NCBI GenBank assembly: GCA_017311185.1
Contig: JAESUZ010000420.1
Span: 620,001-684,000, forward strand
Direction of reading: 5' to 3'
Source: Proteles cristata cristata
Lineage: Eukaryota; Chordata; Mammalia; Carnivora; Hyaenidae
DNA length: 64,000 nt
Part shown: piece by piece, positions 33,335-44,004 of the stretch
Numbering within the stretch: the stretch's first letter is position 1
How the letters are laid out: each line of letters starts with the position of its first letter
Notes under the pieces: model-generated
What the model saw: only the letters and a program-made list of their open reading frames with translations
Database searches by the model: none
Told to the model about the DNA's origin: nothing
Program-made: the position numbers and the translations under genes

Positions 33335-33870
33335 TTGTGGCCAGTGATAGAAACCCACTATCAACTGGCTTACGTTAGGAAAAACATGTACTGGAAGGGA
33401 CACTGGGATATTTGACATAAGAAAAAAGAGGATAGTTAGAACCCAGGCAGGTTGCAAGCAGAATCTGTTGAGTCACTGAGAAGCCACAGAACTGACTCTG
33501 GTCTTGTTCCCAAGTTACGTATTTCCATCTCTGTTTTCTGGTCTATATATATGCCTCATACTTTTTCAAGAGACTGGCCCTGTCTGCTTTTACAATCCTG
33601 GGCTGACCCCGAACTCCCAAGTTACCTGTCTAGCATTCAAACAGCTTCCCATACTCCCTAGCATGTATCCCTAACACCCCCAGCTCCAAAGGCCCCAGAG
33701 AAAGAAGAGGTCTGTCCCAAGCTGAGCCTATGTCTACACTGACCCACTCAGCTATGCTGTGAACCAGGGCCATGTAGACAAGTCATTCCTGGCTGATATC
33801 CCAAAGGGAAAAGGCAGTTCTCAGAGAAGAGGGTGGGTCAGGGGCTCTTTGGTGAATCATGCTAAAAAAA
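33335..33870 (+). mobile_element. Possible ancient LTR-like repeat
   Basis: 'gtgatagaaacccactatca' then 'actggcttacgttaggaaaa' resembles the start of the same dispersed repeat as at 5001-5480 (agtgacagaaaacccaactc...aactggcttaa). Downstream similarity is not convincing. Confidence 0.3.
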
Positions 33871-34233
33871 AAATTCTAAGTAAAATAAGCAACAGTGAAC
33901 TGACCATGGATACAAACACTTAAAATAGGTTTTTAGAGGCAAAATTTTAAGGAATATGAGCACCTCTGTATGATTTAGCATTTTTATTTGTGCATGTCAG
34001 CTGCTCATAATCAAATTGAATCTAACCCTAACTCTACTACAGGGACTCAAAAGAAGGAGTTTCAAAACCTGAAATCCTACGAGATCGCATTTAGCCCCTG
34101 TGGTTTAAACTTCAGAGGCTGTGAAGTCCACACTTCTTGCAGGAGACGGTCTTCCTAGTTCCCGAAAAGCCTCTGATGCCCTGCTTTCTTTCCTTTGTTG
34201 ATGAGAAGGGATCCTTTTCCTTCCTAATTTTCT

Positions 34234-34255
34234 CATTTGTTTTACTGTTTATTTT

Positions 34256-34289
<34 letters not shown>

Positions 34290-34415
34290 GCGTGAGCAGG
34301 GCAGGGGCAAAGAAAGAGAGGGAGACGCAGAATCCAAAAGCAGGCTCCAGGCTCCAAGCTGTCAGCACAGAGCCCGATGTGGGGCTCGAACCCACGAGCT
34401 GTGAGATCAGACCTG
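34234..34415 (-). mobile_element. CAN-SINE, antisense, 5'-truncated, with (CAGA)n
   Basis: Antisense SINE whose GA tract contains about six CAGA units (34263-34288). It stops in the tRNA-like part at gatcagacctg, so the head is missing (5' truncation). Outer flanks cttcctaattttct at 34220-34233 and 34663-34676 are its target duplication, now split by the next SINE. Confidence 0.93.
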
Positions 34416-34427
34416 CTTCCTAATTTT

Positions 34428-34655
34428 TTTTTTTTAATTTTTTTAATGTTTTTATTTATTTCCAGGAGAGAGAGAGAGAGAGACAGCATGAGCAGGGGAG
34501 GGTCAGAGAGAGAGGGAGTCACAGACTGAAACAGGCTCCAGGCTCTGAGCTGGCAGTCAGCACAGGGCCCGACGTGGGGCTCGAACCCACGAACCGCGAG
34601 ATCATGACCTAAGCGAAAGTCGGACGCTTAACCGACTAAGCCACCCAGGCACCCC
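34428..34655 (-). mobile_element. Young CAN-SINE, antisense, inside another SINE's target duplication
   Basis: Complete youngest-subfamily copy (cgaaagtcggacgcttaacc, actgaaacaggctcc, ttccaggagag). A perfect 19-bp target duplication agacctgcttcctaatttt lies at 34409-34427 and 34656-34674 and overlaps the older SINE's duplication. Confidence 0.97.
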
Positions 34656-35062
34656 AGACCTGCTTCCTAATTTTCTAATTACTATTAGTACCCATAGCAT
34701 CCTGCTGGGTTTGCCTTCCAGAGACTTCTTTCCAAGAAGGAAAAGTGATTCCTCACTAATCTCTTTTTTCAGTAGCTTGGCGTAAGCTGGAAATGGAGGA
34801 AAGGCATGTTTCCATAATCTCGATGCCTTTTTTCCTATAACTCCACTGCCTCTGCTCAACATCCAGTGTTTATTTACTATTTATTTATTATTTTATTTAT
34901 TTTTGTCTATTATCAAACTCCTGTTAGGTGCCATGACTTGGAAGGGAAGCAGGTTCTAGCGGCTGCTGTTTTATTATCTTGCTGCTCTGATAATAGATCT
35001 TCTTAAAGGACAAAGTCACATTTTCTCAGGCTTCCTAAAATATGTACTAAAATATTTAGCTG

Positions 35063-35281
35063 GGATGCCTGGGTGGCTCAGTCGGTTAAGCGTCTGACTC
35101 TTGATTTTGGCTCAGGTCATGATCTCATGGTTTCATGAGTTCGAGCCCTGTGTGGGGCTCTGCAGCACAGAGCCTGCTTGGGATTCTCTGTCTCTCTGTC
35201 TCTCTCTCTGTCTCTCTCTCTTCCCCCACTCCCCCCACTTGCACTGTCTCTGTCTCTCTCAAAATAAATAAATAGACTTTA
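35063..35281 (+). mobile_element. CAN-SINE, sense
   Basis: Head tgggatgcctgggtggctca; older subfamily (gactcttgattttggctcag); tail aaaataaataaatagac. Weak target duplication aatatttagct against agtatttatct. Confidence 0.93.
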
Positions 35282-36770
35282 AAAAGTATTTATCTAGGTT
35301 ATACATTGATTTCTCCAACTAAGTATCTGGAAAAATCAAAATGAGTTGAAGAATTAATGCAGGTTGCTTGCCCCTGGCTCCCCCCACCCCCTCGCCACCC
35401 CTTTTAAAGCATATACCAGAATTTCTTCCCCTTACACGTTTTCAGCACTTTTGGACTGATGGCTTGGTTATACAACAGGTTACAAGTCAGAAAGTGTGTT
35501 GTTAGCTCTCATAGGTTAACTCGTAATCCAACCTTAGCTGAAGTGTGTACCAAACTAGCACTTCCTGTTAAAGATGTTAAAAATTAGTCACGCACTCCTT
35601 GATTGAGCCAGCCAAGGTGGTGCTGGTGGAGAATCTGCCTGGTCTGAGATGCGCCAGCTTCGCGTTTCTGTGTCTTTCTGTGTCTGATCCCCGAGCGACA
35701 GGACAGCCTTCAGGACAGCTGCTGGTGCAGCTCAATCCGCATTCGTTCACAAGTTTCTCCTGGTAGGGAAACGTACATCACGAACTTTCCCACTCTCCTT
35801 GCTGAAAGGGGATGGGTGTCGCAAGACTTGGCTAGTTGCCAGATCTCCTGGAAATGTCTATTTACCGGGCTTTGCAGAGAGATGTCGATGATTGAATAAT
35901 GATGCTTGAGTTCTTGACTGCAGCCAGTGGGGGATGCCTCTCTCGTTTGCCGCCTGAAAAGCTGCAATTACCAAAATTGCTTGTAATGCCTCTCTTTTAG
36001 GAGTTCCTATTTGGAACCCCTTCAGGAAAAATTTGTGCATGCATTCATTTATTTCTCTCTCCTCGTGGCCCCGTTTGAGCAAACCTATTTTACCAAAGGG
36101 CCGTGACCCTGCCTACCAAAAAAGACAACTCACACATTTGGATGCTTGGACCCACCGATCACCTGGGATGAACTCAGTGGTGTGTGGGGAGAGATTTGAT
36201 GGTCAGCTTGCTAAGAAAATGAAAAAGCTCTGATTTGCAGTATTTGCCGATTTCCCTGGTGTAAATATTCTCTCTGTGGCTGAGTTAGAGCCAACAGTGT
36301 GAGGCCACTGAAGGCAGATCTCACGGGAAGTTGTATTCAGTGGGCCCCGGGGGTCCTATGAGGTGGCTGTGTGTGGTCGACACCCAGATGTTCACACCCT
36401 TGCTGATCTTCTTTTCCTCTTCCCCTCCCCCTTCTTCCTTTCTGATCCCTTTACCCCGACATTTGCTTTCTTCTCCCTTCCTTGTTCCTGGTTTGAACTC
36501 TTAACCTGTTCTGCAGCCCTGACTCAGTTCTCACCTGTGGCTCCTTCGCATTTCTTGTACCTGATGTTCCCTCTCCAGCTCGTGGGACTCTCCCTCCTCC
36601 TGCCTGGCTGCTGCGTTGGCACTTGCTGCTCCAGGACTCCTGGATAGAAAGTCCTTCCCAAAGGCTCCACTCTGAGAAGCCATATCGCTGTTCTCTTTCG
36701 CGAGGCAGACCTGTAGCAGCCCCCACAACACGAGTTCCAACATTCACAACAGACCGCACAGCCATTATCA
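35282..36770. other. Repeat-free unique stretch, about 1.5 kb
   Basis: No interspersed repeat of any age was recognised. This stands out in a window where recognised repeats otherwise recur at short intervals. It includes AT/GC-mixed segments such as 35940-36060 that look like constrained noncoding DNA by composition only. Open frames on both strands (60-135 codons) overlap each other and have no family resemblance. Confidence 0.45.
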
Positions 36771-36995
36771 AGCTCGGGGACTGGTGCTTGTAAAGTGCAT
36801 GCCCAAGTTCGGATCTCCGCTCTGCCACTTCTTGTATTATCCTGGGCATGTTACCCATTTTGCTGTTTCTGGCTTCTCATCTACAGGACAGAGGGCCTCA
36901 TTGGGCTAGTCCTTGATGGAACAGATTTATATTTATAAAGTGCTTAGAATAGCGCCAATCACACAGTATGTGTTGGGCAAATGGTTGTTAAATAA
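36770..36995 (+). mobile_element. MIR SINE, sense
   Basis: 'gttcggatctccgctctgcc', 'acttcttgtattatcctggg', 'aaagtgcttagaatagcgcc' and 'aaatggttgttaaataaata' give the complete sense MIR order. An L2-like 3' piece (ccacaaatatttactgggta) follows at 37000-37090. Confidence 0.85.
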
Positions 36996-37164
36996 ATAAG
37001 ACCCATTCCACAAATATTTACTGGGTACCTAGTATGGGCCAAGTGCTTGTAGGAGGCATTGTGGGAACTTTTGAGACGGAACCAGTTTCTGCTCTTAGTT
37101 GTTCCCAGAGTAGCTCAGGGAAGGGAAGTAACCTGTGCACACAAATTGCCTTGATATAAAGAAG

Positions 37165-37280
37165 AGATGAAAATAACAGTTATTGACAATTATGTGGTAG
37201 GTACTTAATATCCATTATTTTATTTAATATCATTTGGTCCTTATGTAAGATATCATCTTTATAACATTTACATTAAAAAA
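37165..37280 (-). mobile_element. MIR 3' part, antisense
   Basis: 'taacagttattgacaattat' to 'gtggtaggtacttaatatcc' and ttttatttaatatcat resembles the antisense MIR 3' half. Medium certainty. Confidence 0.5.
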
Positions 37281-37296
37281 TTATTAGAAAAGACCA

Positions 37297-37510
37297 TGGG
37301 GAGCCTGGGTGGCTTAGTCGGTTTAGTGTCCAACTTTAGCTCAGGTCATGATCTCACTGTGTGTGGGTTCAAGCCCCGTGACGGGCTCTGTGCTGACAGC
37401 TAGCTCAGAGACTGGAGCCTGCCTCAGATTCTGGGTCTCCCTCAATCTCTAACTCCTCCCCTGCTCATGCTCTGTCTCTCAAAAATGAATAAATGTTAAA
37501 ATATTAAAAA
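37297..37510 (+). mobile_element. CAN-SINE, sense
   Basis: Head ggggagcctgggtggcttag; gtgggttcaagccccgtgac; tail aaaaatgaataaatg. Target duplication ttattagaaaagacca (37281-37296) against ttattagaaagacca (from 37513), one indel. Confidence 0.94.
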
Positions 37511-37527
37511 ATTTATTAGAAAGACCA

Positions 37528-37830
37528 AACATTTAAAATCATTTGGCTGCTTAGATCTTTTTCATGGTTTATCAACAGTTCCTTTTGATTATACAGTTTT
37601 TTTTTTCTAACAGGGCATTCATGGTTTTAAATTAATTTTTCCTTTTATTATGGATATTTCAAACATACACAAAATAGACATAATGATATAATGAACCCCT
37701 AGGTACCTATCATCCAACCTCAATCATTATTAACCTATGGCTGATAATTGTTTGGATTTGTTCATATCCCTGCTCACTTCCCCCATCTAAATTATGAAAA
37801 AGGAAAATTCCAGACATCATATCATTCCAC
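37528..37830 (+). mobile_element. Ancient LINE-type 3' fragment (family uncertain)
   Basis: 'ggatatttcaaacatacaca', 'aatgaacccctaggtaccta', 'tcatccaacctcaatcatta' and 'ttccagacatcatatcattc' match a common old mammalian repeat with a 'tatacctatcacccagcttcaac' module. Class LINE is likely; exact name not recalled. Confidence 0.5.
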
Positions 37831-37965
37831 TGGCACTATTCTCATTTTACAGGTGAGCAAAGGGAAGCTTAGAGACTTTAGATGATTTGGTGAAGGTCAC
37901 ACAGCTAATAAGGGGCAAAGCTGGGATGTGAACCCCGGTCTGTTTTACTCCAAAGCTTTTCACTG
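37830..37965 (-). mobile_element. MIR fragment, antisense
   Basis: 'ctcattttacaggtgagcaa', 'ggtgaaggtcacacagctaa', 'ctgggatgtgaaccccggtc' are textbook antisense MIR. Confidence 0.88.
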
Positions 37966-38303
37966 GAATGCTAAAATTTGAGGGAGGCTATAAGAGCTCA
38001 AGTAAGGGAAGAAAATGGGAGTTTAGAAGGGACTCTGAAACGGCTTTGCAAAGAAATGGCACTTGAGGCTATGGAAGTGGAGGTAGAGACTTTTCAGAGA
38101 AATGAAAAGCTTACATTAAGGCACAGAGGAAAGCGATTGTCTGTTGAGCAGTGGGTTTGAAGAGTATTATTTAATGCGTGGCAAGCAAGTTAACTTGATC
38201 AGAATCTTCCAAGGGGAGGCCCTTGTTTAACATGCGGATTGCTGGGACCCCACCTTGAGGGAGGGCCTGAGTCTCTGTGGTTCGGGGCCTCCAGATTATT
38301 TCT

Positions 38304-39166
38304 TTTTTTTTTCTTTTTTTCCTTTTTTTTCTTTTTTTAAGCTGAGTGTGCTCTGGGAAGATGCAGGCATCAGCGTATTTATTTATTTATTTTACAAATA
38401 GTTTATTGTCAAATTAGTTTCCACATAACACTCAGTGCTCATCCCCACAAGTGTCCTCCTCCATGCCCATCCCTCCCCCCCCACATCCATCAGTCCTCAG
38501 TTTTTGTCAGCATTCAAGAGTCTCTCATGGTTTGCCTCTCTCCCTTTCCCCCACCATTTCCTCCCTTCTTCTCCCCCTTGGTCCTCTGTTAAGTTCCTCC
38601 TAATCCTCCTATACGTGCACACATATGATATTTGTCCTTCTCTGCCTGACTTATTTCGCTCAGCATAACACCCTCAAGGTCCATCCATGTTGCTACACAT
38701 GGCCAGATTTCATTGTTTCTCATTGCCATGTAGTATTCCATGGTATAGATAAACCACATCTTCTTGATCCATTCATCTGTTGATGGACACTTAGGCTCTT
38801 TCCATGTTTTAGCTATTGTGGAGAGTGCTGCTATGAACATTGGGGTACATGTGCTCCTATGCATCAGCATTTCTGTATCCCTTGGGTAAATTCCTAGCAG
38901 TGCTATTGCTGGGTCATAGGGGAGTTCTATTGTTAGTTTCCTGAGGAACCTCCACACTGTTTTCCAGAGGGGCTGTACCAGTTTACATTCCCACCAACAG
39001 TGTAGGAGGGTGCCCGTTTCTCCACATCCTCGCCAGCATCTAGAGTTCTCTGATTGGCTCATTTTAGCCACTCTGACTGGCGTGAAGTGGTATCTCAGTG
39101 TGGTTTTGATTTGTATTTCCCTGATGAGGAGGGATGCTGAGCATCGTTTCATGTGTCTGTTGGCCA
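38304..39166 (-). mobile_element. Young L1, antisense, 5'-truncated, with probable 3' transduction
   Basis: Perfect 16-bp target duplication cctccagattatttct at 38288-38303 and 39167-39182. Reading leftwards (L1 sense): ORF2 C-terminus, 3'-UTR with aataaac signal, a first A-rich tail (38376-38394), about 37 bp of non-L1 sequence (38339-38375), then a second A-rich tail (38304-38338). Two tails with unrelated sequence between them are the hallmark of a transduced 3' flank. Confidence 0.9.
38589..39166 (-). pseudogene. L1 ORF2 C-terminal remnant (open)
   Basis: About 190 codons of L1 ORF2 are open from the L1 5' truncation to the natural stop. The C-terminal cysteine motif CX3CX7HX4C is intact (CWRGC...HCWWEC), followed by [20 protein letters not shown] and [11 protein letters not shown] segments. 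The frame runs about 36 codons beyond the L1 into MER5A, which is accidental. The endonuclease and reverse-transcriptase domains are absent, so no active protein can come from it. Confidence 0.92.
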
Positions 39167-39200
39167 CCTCCAGATTATTTCTAACAAGCTTCTGGGAGGG

Positions 39201-39658
39201 TCGGGTGTGCTCTGCAGTTGGAGGGCCGCATGGCGCAGTAGGCAGGGCCATCAGGACCACGGGGATAATCACTCAGCACTTTTGCTTTGTTTTCCACTGT
39301 CTGTCCAGATCCATTCCATAGCCCGGAGAGAAGTCCCAGAGAAGCCCATGACCTTCCAGGGTGTTGTTAATCAGGTCTCCGCTCATCCCAAGCTGTAGAA
39401 AAGTTTTATTTTAGCAAATACATCCCATGCGACCCTTCACATTCAACTGCAAGATTTTTTTTTTGCAAGGAAAGTGAAAGTGTCTTCCTACTTCTAGGCT
39501 TTGCCTGGGCTGGCAGTCTGCACTGGGGAAGGAGAAAGCGGGGACCCACTTCTCCTCTTCCTGGTTCAGACCTCTCCTCATGTCCCACTCATCAGATTGC
39601 TTCCAAAGTTTCCAGAGTGTCAGTGGAAGGAGGGAGGGAGTGTCAGGTATAGAAAAAC
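39201..39658. other. Unassigned noncoding stretch
   Basis: No gene or repeat recognised between the MER5A remnant and the SINE. Confidence 0.45.
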
Positions 39659-39668
39659 AAAAGCCTTG

Positions 39669-39883
39669 GGGCGCCTGGGTGGCTCAGTCGGTTGAGCGTC
39701 CGACTTCAGCTCAGGTCATGATCTCACAGTTCGTGGGTTCGAGCCGCGTGGGCTCTGTGCTGACTGCCAGCTCAGAGCCTGGAGCCTGTTTCAGATTCTG
39801 TGTCTCCCTCCCTCTCTGACCCTCCCCTGCTCACGCTGTCTCTCTGTCTCTCTTTCTCTCTCTCTCTCTCTCAGAAATAAATA
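39669..39883 (+). mobile_element. CAN-SINE, sense, intermediate subfamily
   Basis: Combines older traits (ggctcagtcggttgagcg, cttcagctcagg, cagattctgtgtctcc) with younger ones (gactgccagctc, tcagaaataaataaa end). B-box has a small deletion (gttcgagccgcgtgg). Target duplication aaaagccttg at 39659-39668 and 39884-39893. Confidence 0.95.
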
Positions 39884-39893
39884 AAAAGCCTTG

Positions 39894-40515
39894 CTCTTAC
39901 TTTAGCACTGCTCTCTGGAGGACCAACTATTTTGGTTTTTCCAGATTCCTAAATTGGTCTTCGTATGTGTTTGTCCTATTATTCAGCTTTTATGCTGAGT
40001 TTTTAATTTTAGCAAGCCATTATTTAAATTTCCAAGAGTTTCTGCTTATTTTTATTGTGGGCAGCCTAATTTTGATTTAAGAATGTGATACTGACTTAAA
40101 TATCCCTTAGGACATGAACTGTACTTATTTCCGAGTTCTCTTCAGATTCCCACGTTAACTTTACTGCTTTTGGAGTTAGTTCCTCTTTTATTCGACCTCC
40201 CACCTCTCTTTCATGCTGTTTGCCTCAACCTTTCGGTTGTCTGGATTGATCAGTGTGGTTTCTTTCAGTGCAGCTGGAAATCACTGTAGCTCAGGCAGTG
40301 AAGGTGGATTTATGATCACAGGGATGTGGCATGAGAATACATAAAGACAACTAAGTTTTCCTTAAAGAATGCAGAAGGGGCTTGCATTCTGGGCACAGGA
40401 ACTCCTCATCTACTGGGGCATCTGGAAGGGACTAGAGGCACTGATTTGCTTCTCTCTCAAGCCCTAATCCTTCCTCATGGAATCCTCCTGTGGCAGACCC
40501 CCTACACATAAAGAG
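39894..40515. other. Unassigned AT-rich stretch
   Basis: No confident gene or repeat; some segments may be very old LINE sequence. Confidence 0.4.
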
Positions 40516-41169
40516 GAATGTTCTTTTACGAGTATCAATAATGCAAGGACGACTCAATGTTAGGTTATCTAAATTACCATGTTAATAAATCAAGGCAGAA
40601 AAACCATACAATGTAGACAAATGCAAAAACGTATTTAATACATTTCAACGTCTGATGCTGATTGTAAACATTTGGTTACATTGCAAAAATGAACATGTAT
40701 CCAACATGATGAAATATGTAACCTTCACACACATTTATACCTATAGCAAAATAAGTCATTTTTCTTCACAATAAAACATGAAAGTGAAGGGGGAAAAATG
40801 ACACCTATAGTCACCACTATTAATGTCTTTGTAGTATATATATATAATGAATGTTATGTATAAAATTTTAAAATAACAGAAAAATGTAATGGAAATTGAA
40901 AGTCCTTCTTCTCATAATATCATGCTCAGGAAATAACCAAAATGAATATTTTGATGCCTTTTCCCCAAATTTTACTTTCTTCAGCAAATATTAAGACTTA
41001 CAGTGTTTTTCAGATGGATTGCTAAAGAGGATCAAAGAATCAGCAGGTGGTTCTTGGCACTCCTGTCTAAGTGCGGCATCGAAACCGCCGTGTGGACAGG
41101 AGTACAAAGTAGCACAACAGTTTCAATTGAGAACACCAACCTGTTGTTGGTGTTTTTAAATTCAAATCT

Positions 41170-41395
41170 ATTTTTTTAGTTTATTTTAATTCCAATTAGT
41201 TAACATACAGTACAACGTTAGATTCAGGTGTACAGTTTAGCGATTCACCACTTTCCTACAACACTAGGTGTTCATCACAGCAAGTGCCCTCCTTAATCCC
41301 CACCACCTGTTTCACCCGTCTCCCCTCCCGCCTCCCCTCTGCTAACCACCAGTTTGTTCACTATGGTTAGCAGTCTGTTTCTCTCTTTCTCTCTC
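41170..41395 (-). mobile_element. L1 3'-UTR, antisense
   Basis: 'attccaattagttaacatac', 'agtacaacgttagattcagg', 'tgtacagtttagcgattcac' and 'cttaatccccaccacctgtt' are the antisense 3'-UTR of a middle-aged L1. Confidence 0.8.
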
Positions 41396-41745
41396 TGTGT
41401 CATCAAGACCACACCAAGACTCTGTGGCTTAAGACAACAACCGTTTTATTTGCTCAATATTCTGCCAGTTGGAGTGGTTCTTTCTCGCCTCTCTTTCTAT
41501 AGCTTTTCCATGTGGTCCTCCAGCAGAGGAACCAGACTCTTACAGGCTAGATCCAGACTCACAAAAACACAAAGCTAGAACCTTCTCAGCTTCCTTAACT
41601 CTTACAGTGCCATCTCCATTGCAGTCTATTGATTAAAAGGAAGTCACAGCTCCAGTGACTACACAAGGGTGTGAGAATGCCAAGAGGCGTGGTTTGTCAG
41701 GACCACAACTTAACAGACCTACCACCACTGATGATACGCTTTTAG
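41395..41745 (+). mobile_element. MaLR/MLT1-type LTR, sense, diverged
   Basis: 'ctgtggcttaagacaacaac' followed by cgttttatttgctcaatatt, 'tccatgtggtcctccagcag' and 'ccattgcagtctattgatta' fit the MLT1-class order. Confidence 0.55.
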
Positions 41746-42067
41746 AGACAACCCAAAAAAATCAACTGGAAAAGAATTAGGAACAATAGGAGAGCTCAGT
41801 GAAATGACTAATAACAGAACTGATAAAAACAATTATATACCTAAACAATGTTACAGAGTTTCATAAAATCAAAGATATTATTTACTGTGAGAAGTTTACC
41901 AAATGTCATTTTTCATGAATATTTATTTAGCCACTACCACATAACGAGTATTAATGCCCGGCTCTGGTCATAGACACACAGAATAGACACAGATTTAACC
42001 CTCATGAAACTTACAGTCTAGAGAGGTAGGCATGTACTAAACAAAGTCCCTGAGGTAGGAAAGAACT

Positions 42068-42690
42068 GGTGCATTAGCGAGCTCTTGTTGTGATGAATGC
42101 TGTGTAACAAACAGCCCCCAGGTCTCAGTGGCCTAAAACAATAAATATCTGTTGTTCTGCTCAAGAGTATCTGTTGTTGGTGAATGCTAGTTTGGTATAC
42201 AGGGCGGGCTCAGGTCTGTTCCACTCATGTCTCCATCAGGGCCAACAGCTAATTAGAATGCCCTCCTGACACATGGCAGAGATCTGAGCCAAACTGTGCC
42301 TGCCCATTTATTTATTTATTTATTTATTTAATGTTTATTTATCATTGGTAGAGAGAGACAGAGCATGATCATGGGAGGGGCAGAGAAAGGGGGAGATACA
42401 GAAGCTGAAGCAGGATCCAGGCTCTGAGCTGTCAGCACAGAGCCCGAGGCGGGGCTCGAACTCACAAACTGTGAGATCGTGACCTGAGCCGAACTCGGAC
42501 ACTCAACCGATTGAGCCACCCAGGCTCCCCCATGTCTGCCCATTTAAAGCCTCTGCAATTTACTTGCATTCTATTGGCTAAAGCAAATTACATGGCCGAA
42601 TCTCGTAACAATGAGACTAAGATGTCTAATTCTATTATGAGGAGGAAGTGAAGAAAAAGAAATGATAACCTAGTTAACCACCGTCAGTAA
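42068..42690 (+). mobile_element. MaLR-type LTR, sense, split by a SINE
   Basis: 'ctcttgttgtgatgaatgct' and gtgtaacaaacagcccccag, 'ctcagtggcctaaaacaata', 'gcattctattggctaaagca' and 'aattacatggccgaatc' are in LTR order. The SINE at 42311-42530 interrupts it. Confidence 0.6.
42311..42530 (-). mobile_element. CAN-SINE, antisense, in LTR
   Basis: (ATTT)n-expanded tail at 42307-42330, GA-poor middle, intact cggggctcgaactcac, head ending gccacccaggctcccc. Target duplication tgcctgcccattta (42297-42310) against tgtctgcccattta (42533-42546). Confidence 0.95.
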
Positions 42691-43239
42691 TTTCAAGAAC
42701 TGAGATAAGTCCACTGGGGCTTAGGTGTCATGAACAAGGTTTTAGTGGTGAGATAGATAAGGTTGAAGTGATTGATAGGTAGGGGCCAGATCATTTAGGG
42801 CCTTGTTGGCCTTGCTAAAGGCGTTGAATTGCATCTAAGTGAAATGCAAACCCACTGGAGGCTTTTAAGCATGAGAGTGATTTGGTCAATTCACCTTTTA
42901 GAAAAATGCTCTGTATAAAGAACAGAAGAAGAGAGAACATAAAATAGTTACCAAGTCATTGCAATAAGTTAAGATGGTGGCTTGGCATGGACAAGGAGAG
43001 TGATAATGTAGTTGAAGAGAGGTTGCGGGGTCGAGATATATTTTAGAGATGGTATCATTAGATTTGGTCATGAGTTGGATGTGAGGTCAAAGGAGAACTC
43101 AGGAATGACTCAGGTGCCTGACAATGGCGCCAGGTGAATACAGGTGCCCTAATTGCACTGGGGAGGACCTGGCAATGGAACAGGATGCGAGGAGGTAGAT
43201 TAAAAGTTCGGTTTTGGAGATACTGAATTCCATATTCTT

Positions 43240-43775
43240 GTGAGACAATAGCCATAAATATCTAGGGATAAACTTAACAAGCATTGTGAAGGATCTATAT
43301 GAATTAAACTATAAACCTCTATTGAGGGCCATAAAAGAAGATTTGAATCAATGGAGTGTCAAACCTTGCACTTGAATAGGAAGACTCAAAATTGTAGAGA
43401 TGTCAATTTTCACTAGATAAATCTATAAATTCAATGCAATTCCAATAAAAATTTCAGTAGCATTTCCCCCCTTTGGAACTTGCAGCAATTACCGGGGATA
43501 TTCTCTACAAGGAGAGTAATGGGAAGTAACCTGCTGCATTATATATTAAAATGCATTATACAACAACAAAATTTATAGCAGCAGAATATAGATCAAGGGG
43601 GGAGACTGATAGCTCAATGGCATGGAATAAAGTATGGAAAGACCAGACCCAGGAACAGATGAGGATTTAGTATGTTACAAGGATAGCATATCCAGGTAGT
43701 GAGAGAAAAGACTACTCAGGAAATAGTTTAAAGACAACTGGATAGCTGTTTGGATAGAAAAAGAGACAAAGCAGC
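43240..43775 (+). mobile_element. Ancient L1M ORF2, sense
   Basis: 'aaatatctagggataaactt' and aacaagcattgtgaaggatc, 'aaattgtagagatgtcaatt', 'aattcaatgcaattccaata' and 'ctcaatggcatggaataaag' are consecutive ORF2 segments. It continues the consensus from the fragment ending near 41900, so the L2/LTR block lies between two halves of one L1M. Confidence 0.7.
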
Positions 43776-44004
43776 CTTCACGAAGCTCTGCTTTTCTCTT
43801 TTTATCTGCTATGTACTATTCTATTTCAATGCGGCATGGGTTAGTAATTTATTTTCTCATTGATGTGCTTTCAGGCATTCCCTTTTTATCTTATAAACAA
43901 TGTGAAAGGAAAATTTTTATATAGCATCCTTGGAAAAATGTGTGACTCGTTCTCTAGTGTAGATTCAGAGATGTGAAATTGTTGGTTCAGAATGCACGTA
44001 GTTG

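Larger units (their letters stand above)
38190..39200 (+). mobile_element. MER5A-type hAT element, split by an L1
   Basis: 'acttgatcagaatcttccaa', 'ggattgctgggaccccacct' and 'gggcctgag' lead to ggcctccagattatttct, where the L1 is inserted. The element resumes at 39167 with ttatttctaacaagcttctg, matching the MER5A order catttctaacaagttccc. Nonautonomous hAT-Charlie element about 190 bp long, here reconstructed from both sides of the L1. Confidence 0.75.
40520..41905 (+). mobile_element. Ancient L1M ORF2, sense, heavily interrupted
   Basis: 'catgttaataaatcaaggca', 'gaaaaaccatacaatgtaga' and caaatgcaaaaacgtattta (40580-40640) correspond to the sense ORF2 'ttaataaa..aaggataaaaaccatatgatc..atgcagaaaaggcattt' segment. 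41745-41900 (aactgataaaaacaattata) fits a later ORF2 part. Younger L1 and LTR pieces lie between. Confidence 0.6.
41930..43235 (-). mobile_element. L2, antisense, interrupted by an LTR
   Basis: 'tttaaccctcatgaaactta' plus cagtctagagaggtaggcat (41995-42030), then after the LTR 'gccagatcatttagggcctt', 'gttggccttgctaaaggcgt', 'tggaggcttttaagcatgag', 'gtgatttggtcaattcacct', 'gatggtggcttggcatggac', 'tgagttggatgtgaggtcaa' follow antisense L2. The same module order recurs at 56590-57560. Confidence 0.65.

Noticed and set aside
36363..36858. Overlapping 94- and 135-codon frames in unique and MIR sequence
   Set aside because: Two opposing frames overlap and part lies in a MIR. Without conservation data neither can be called an exon.
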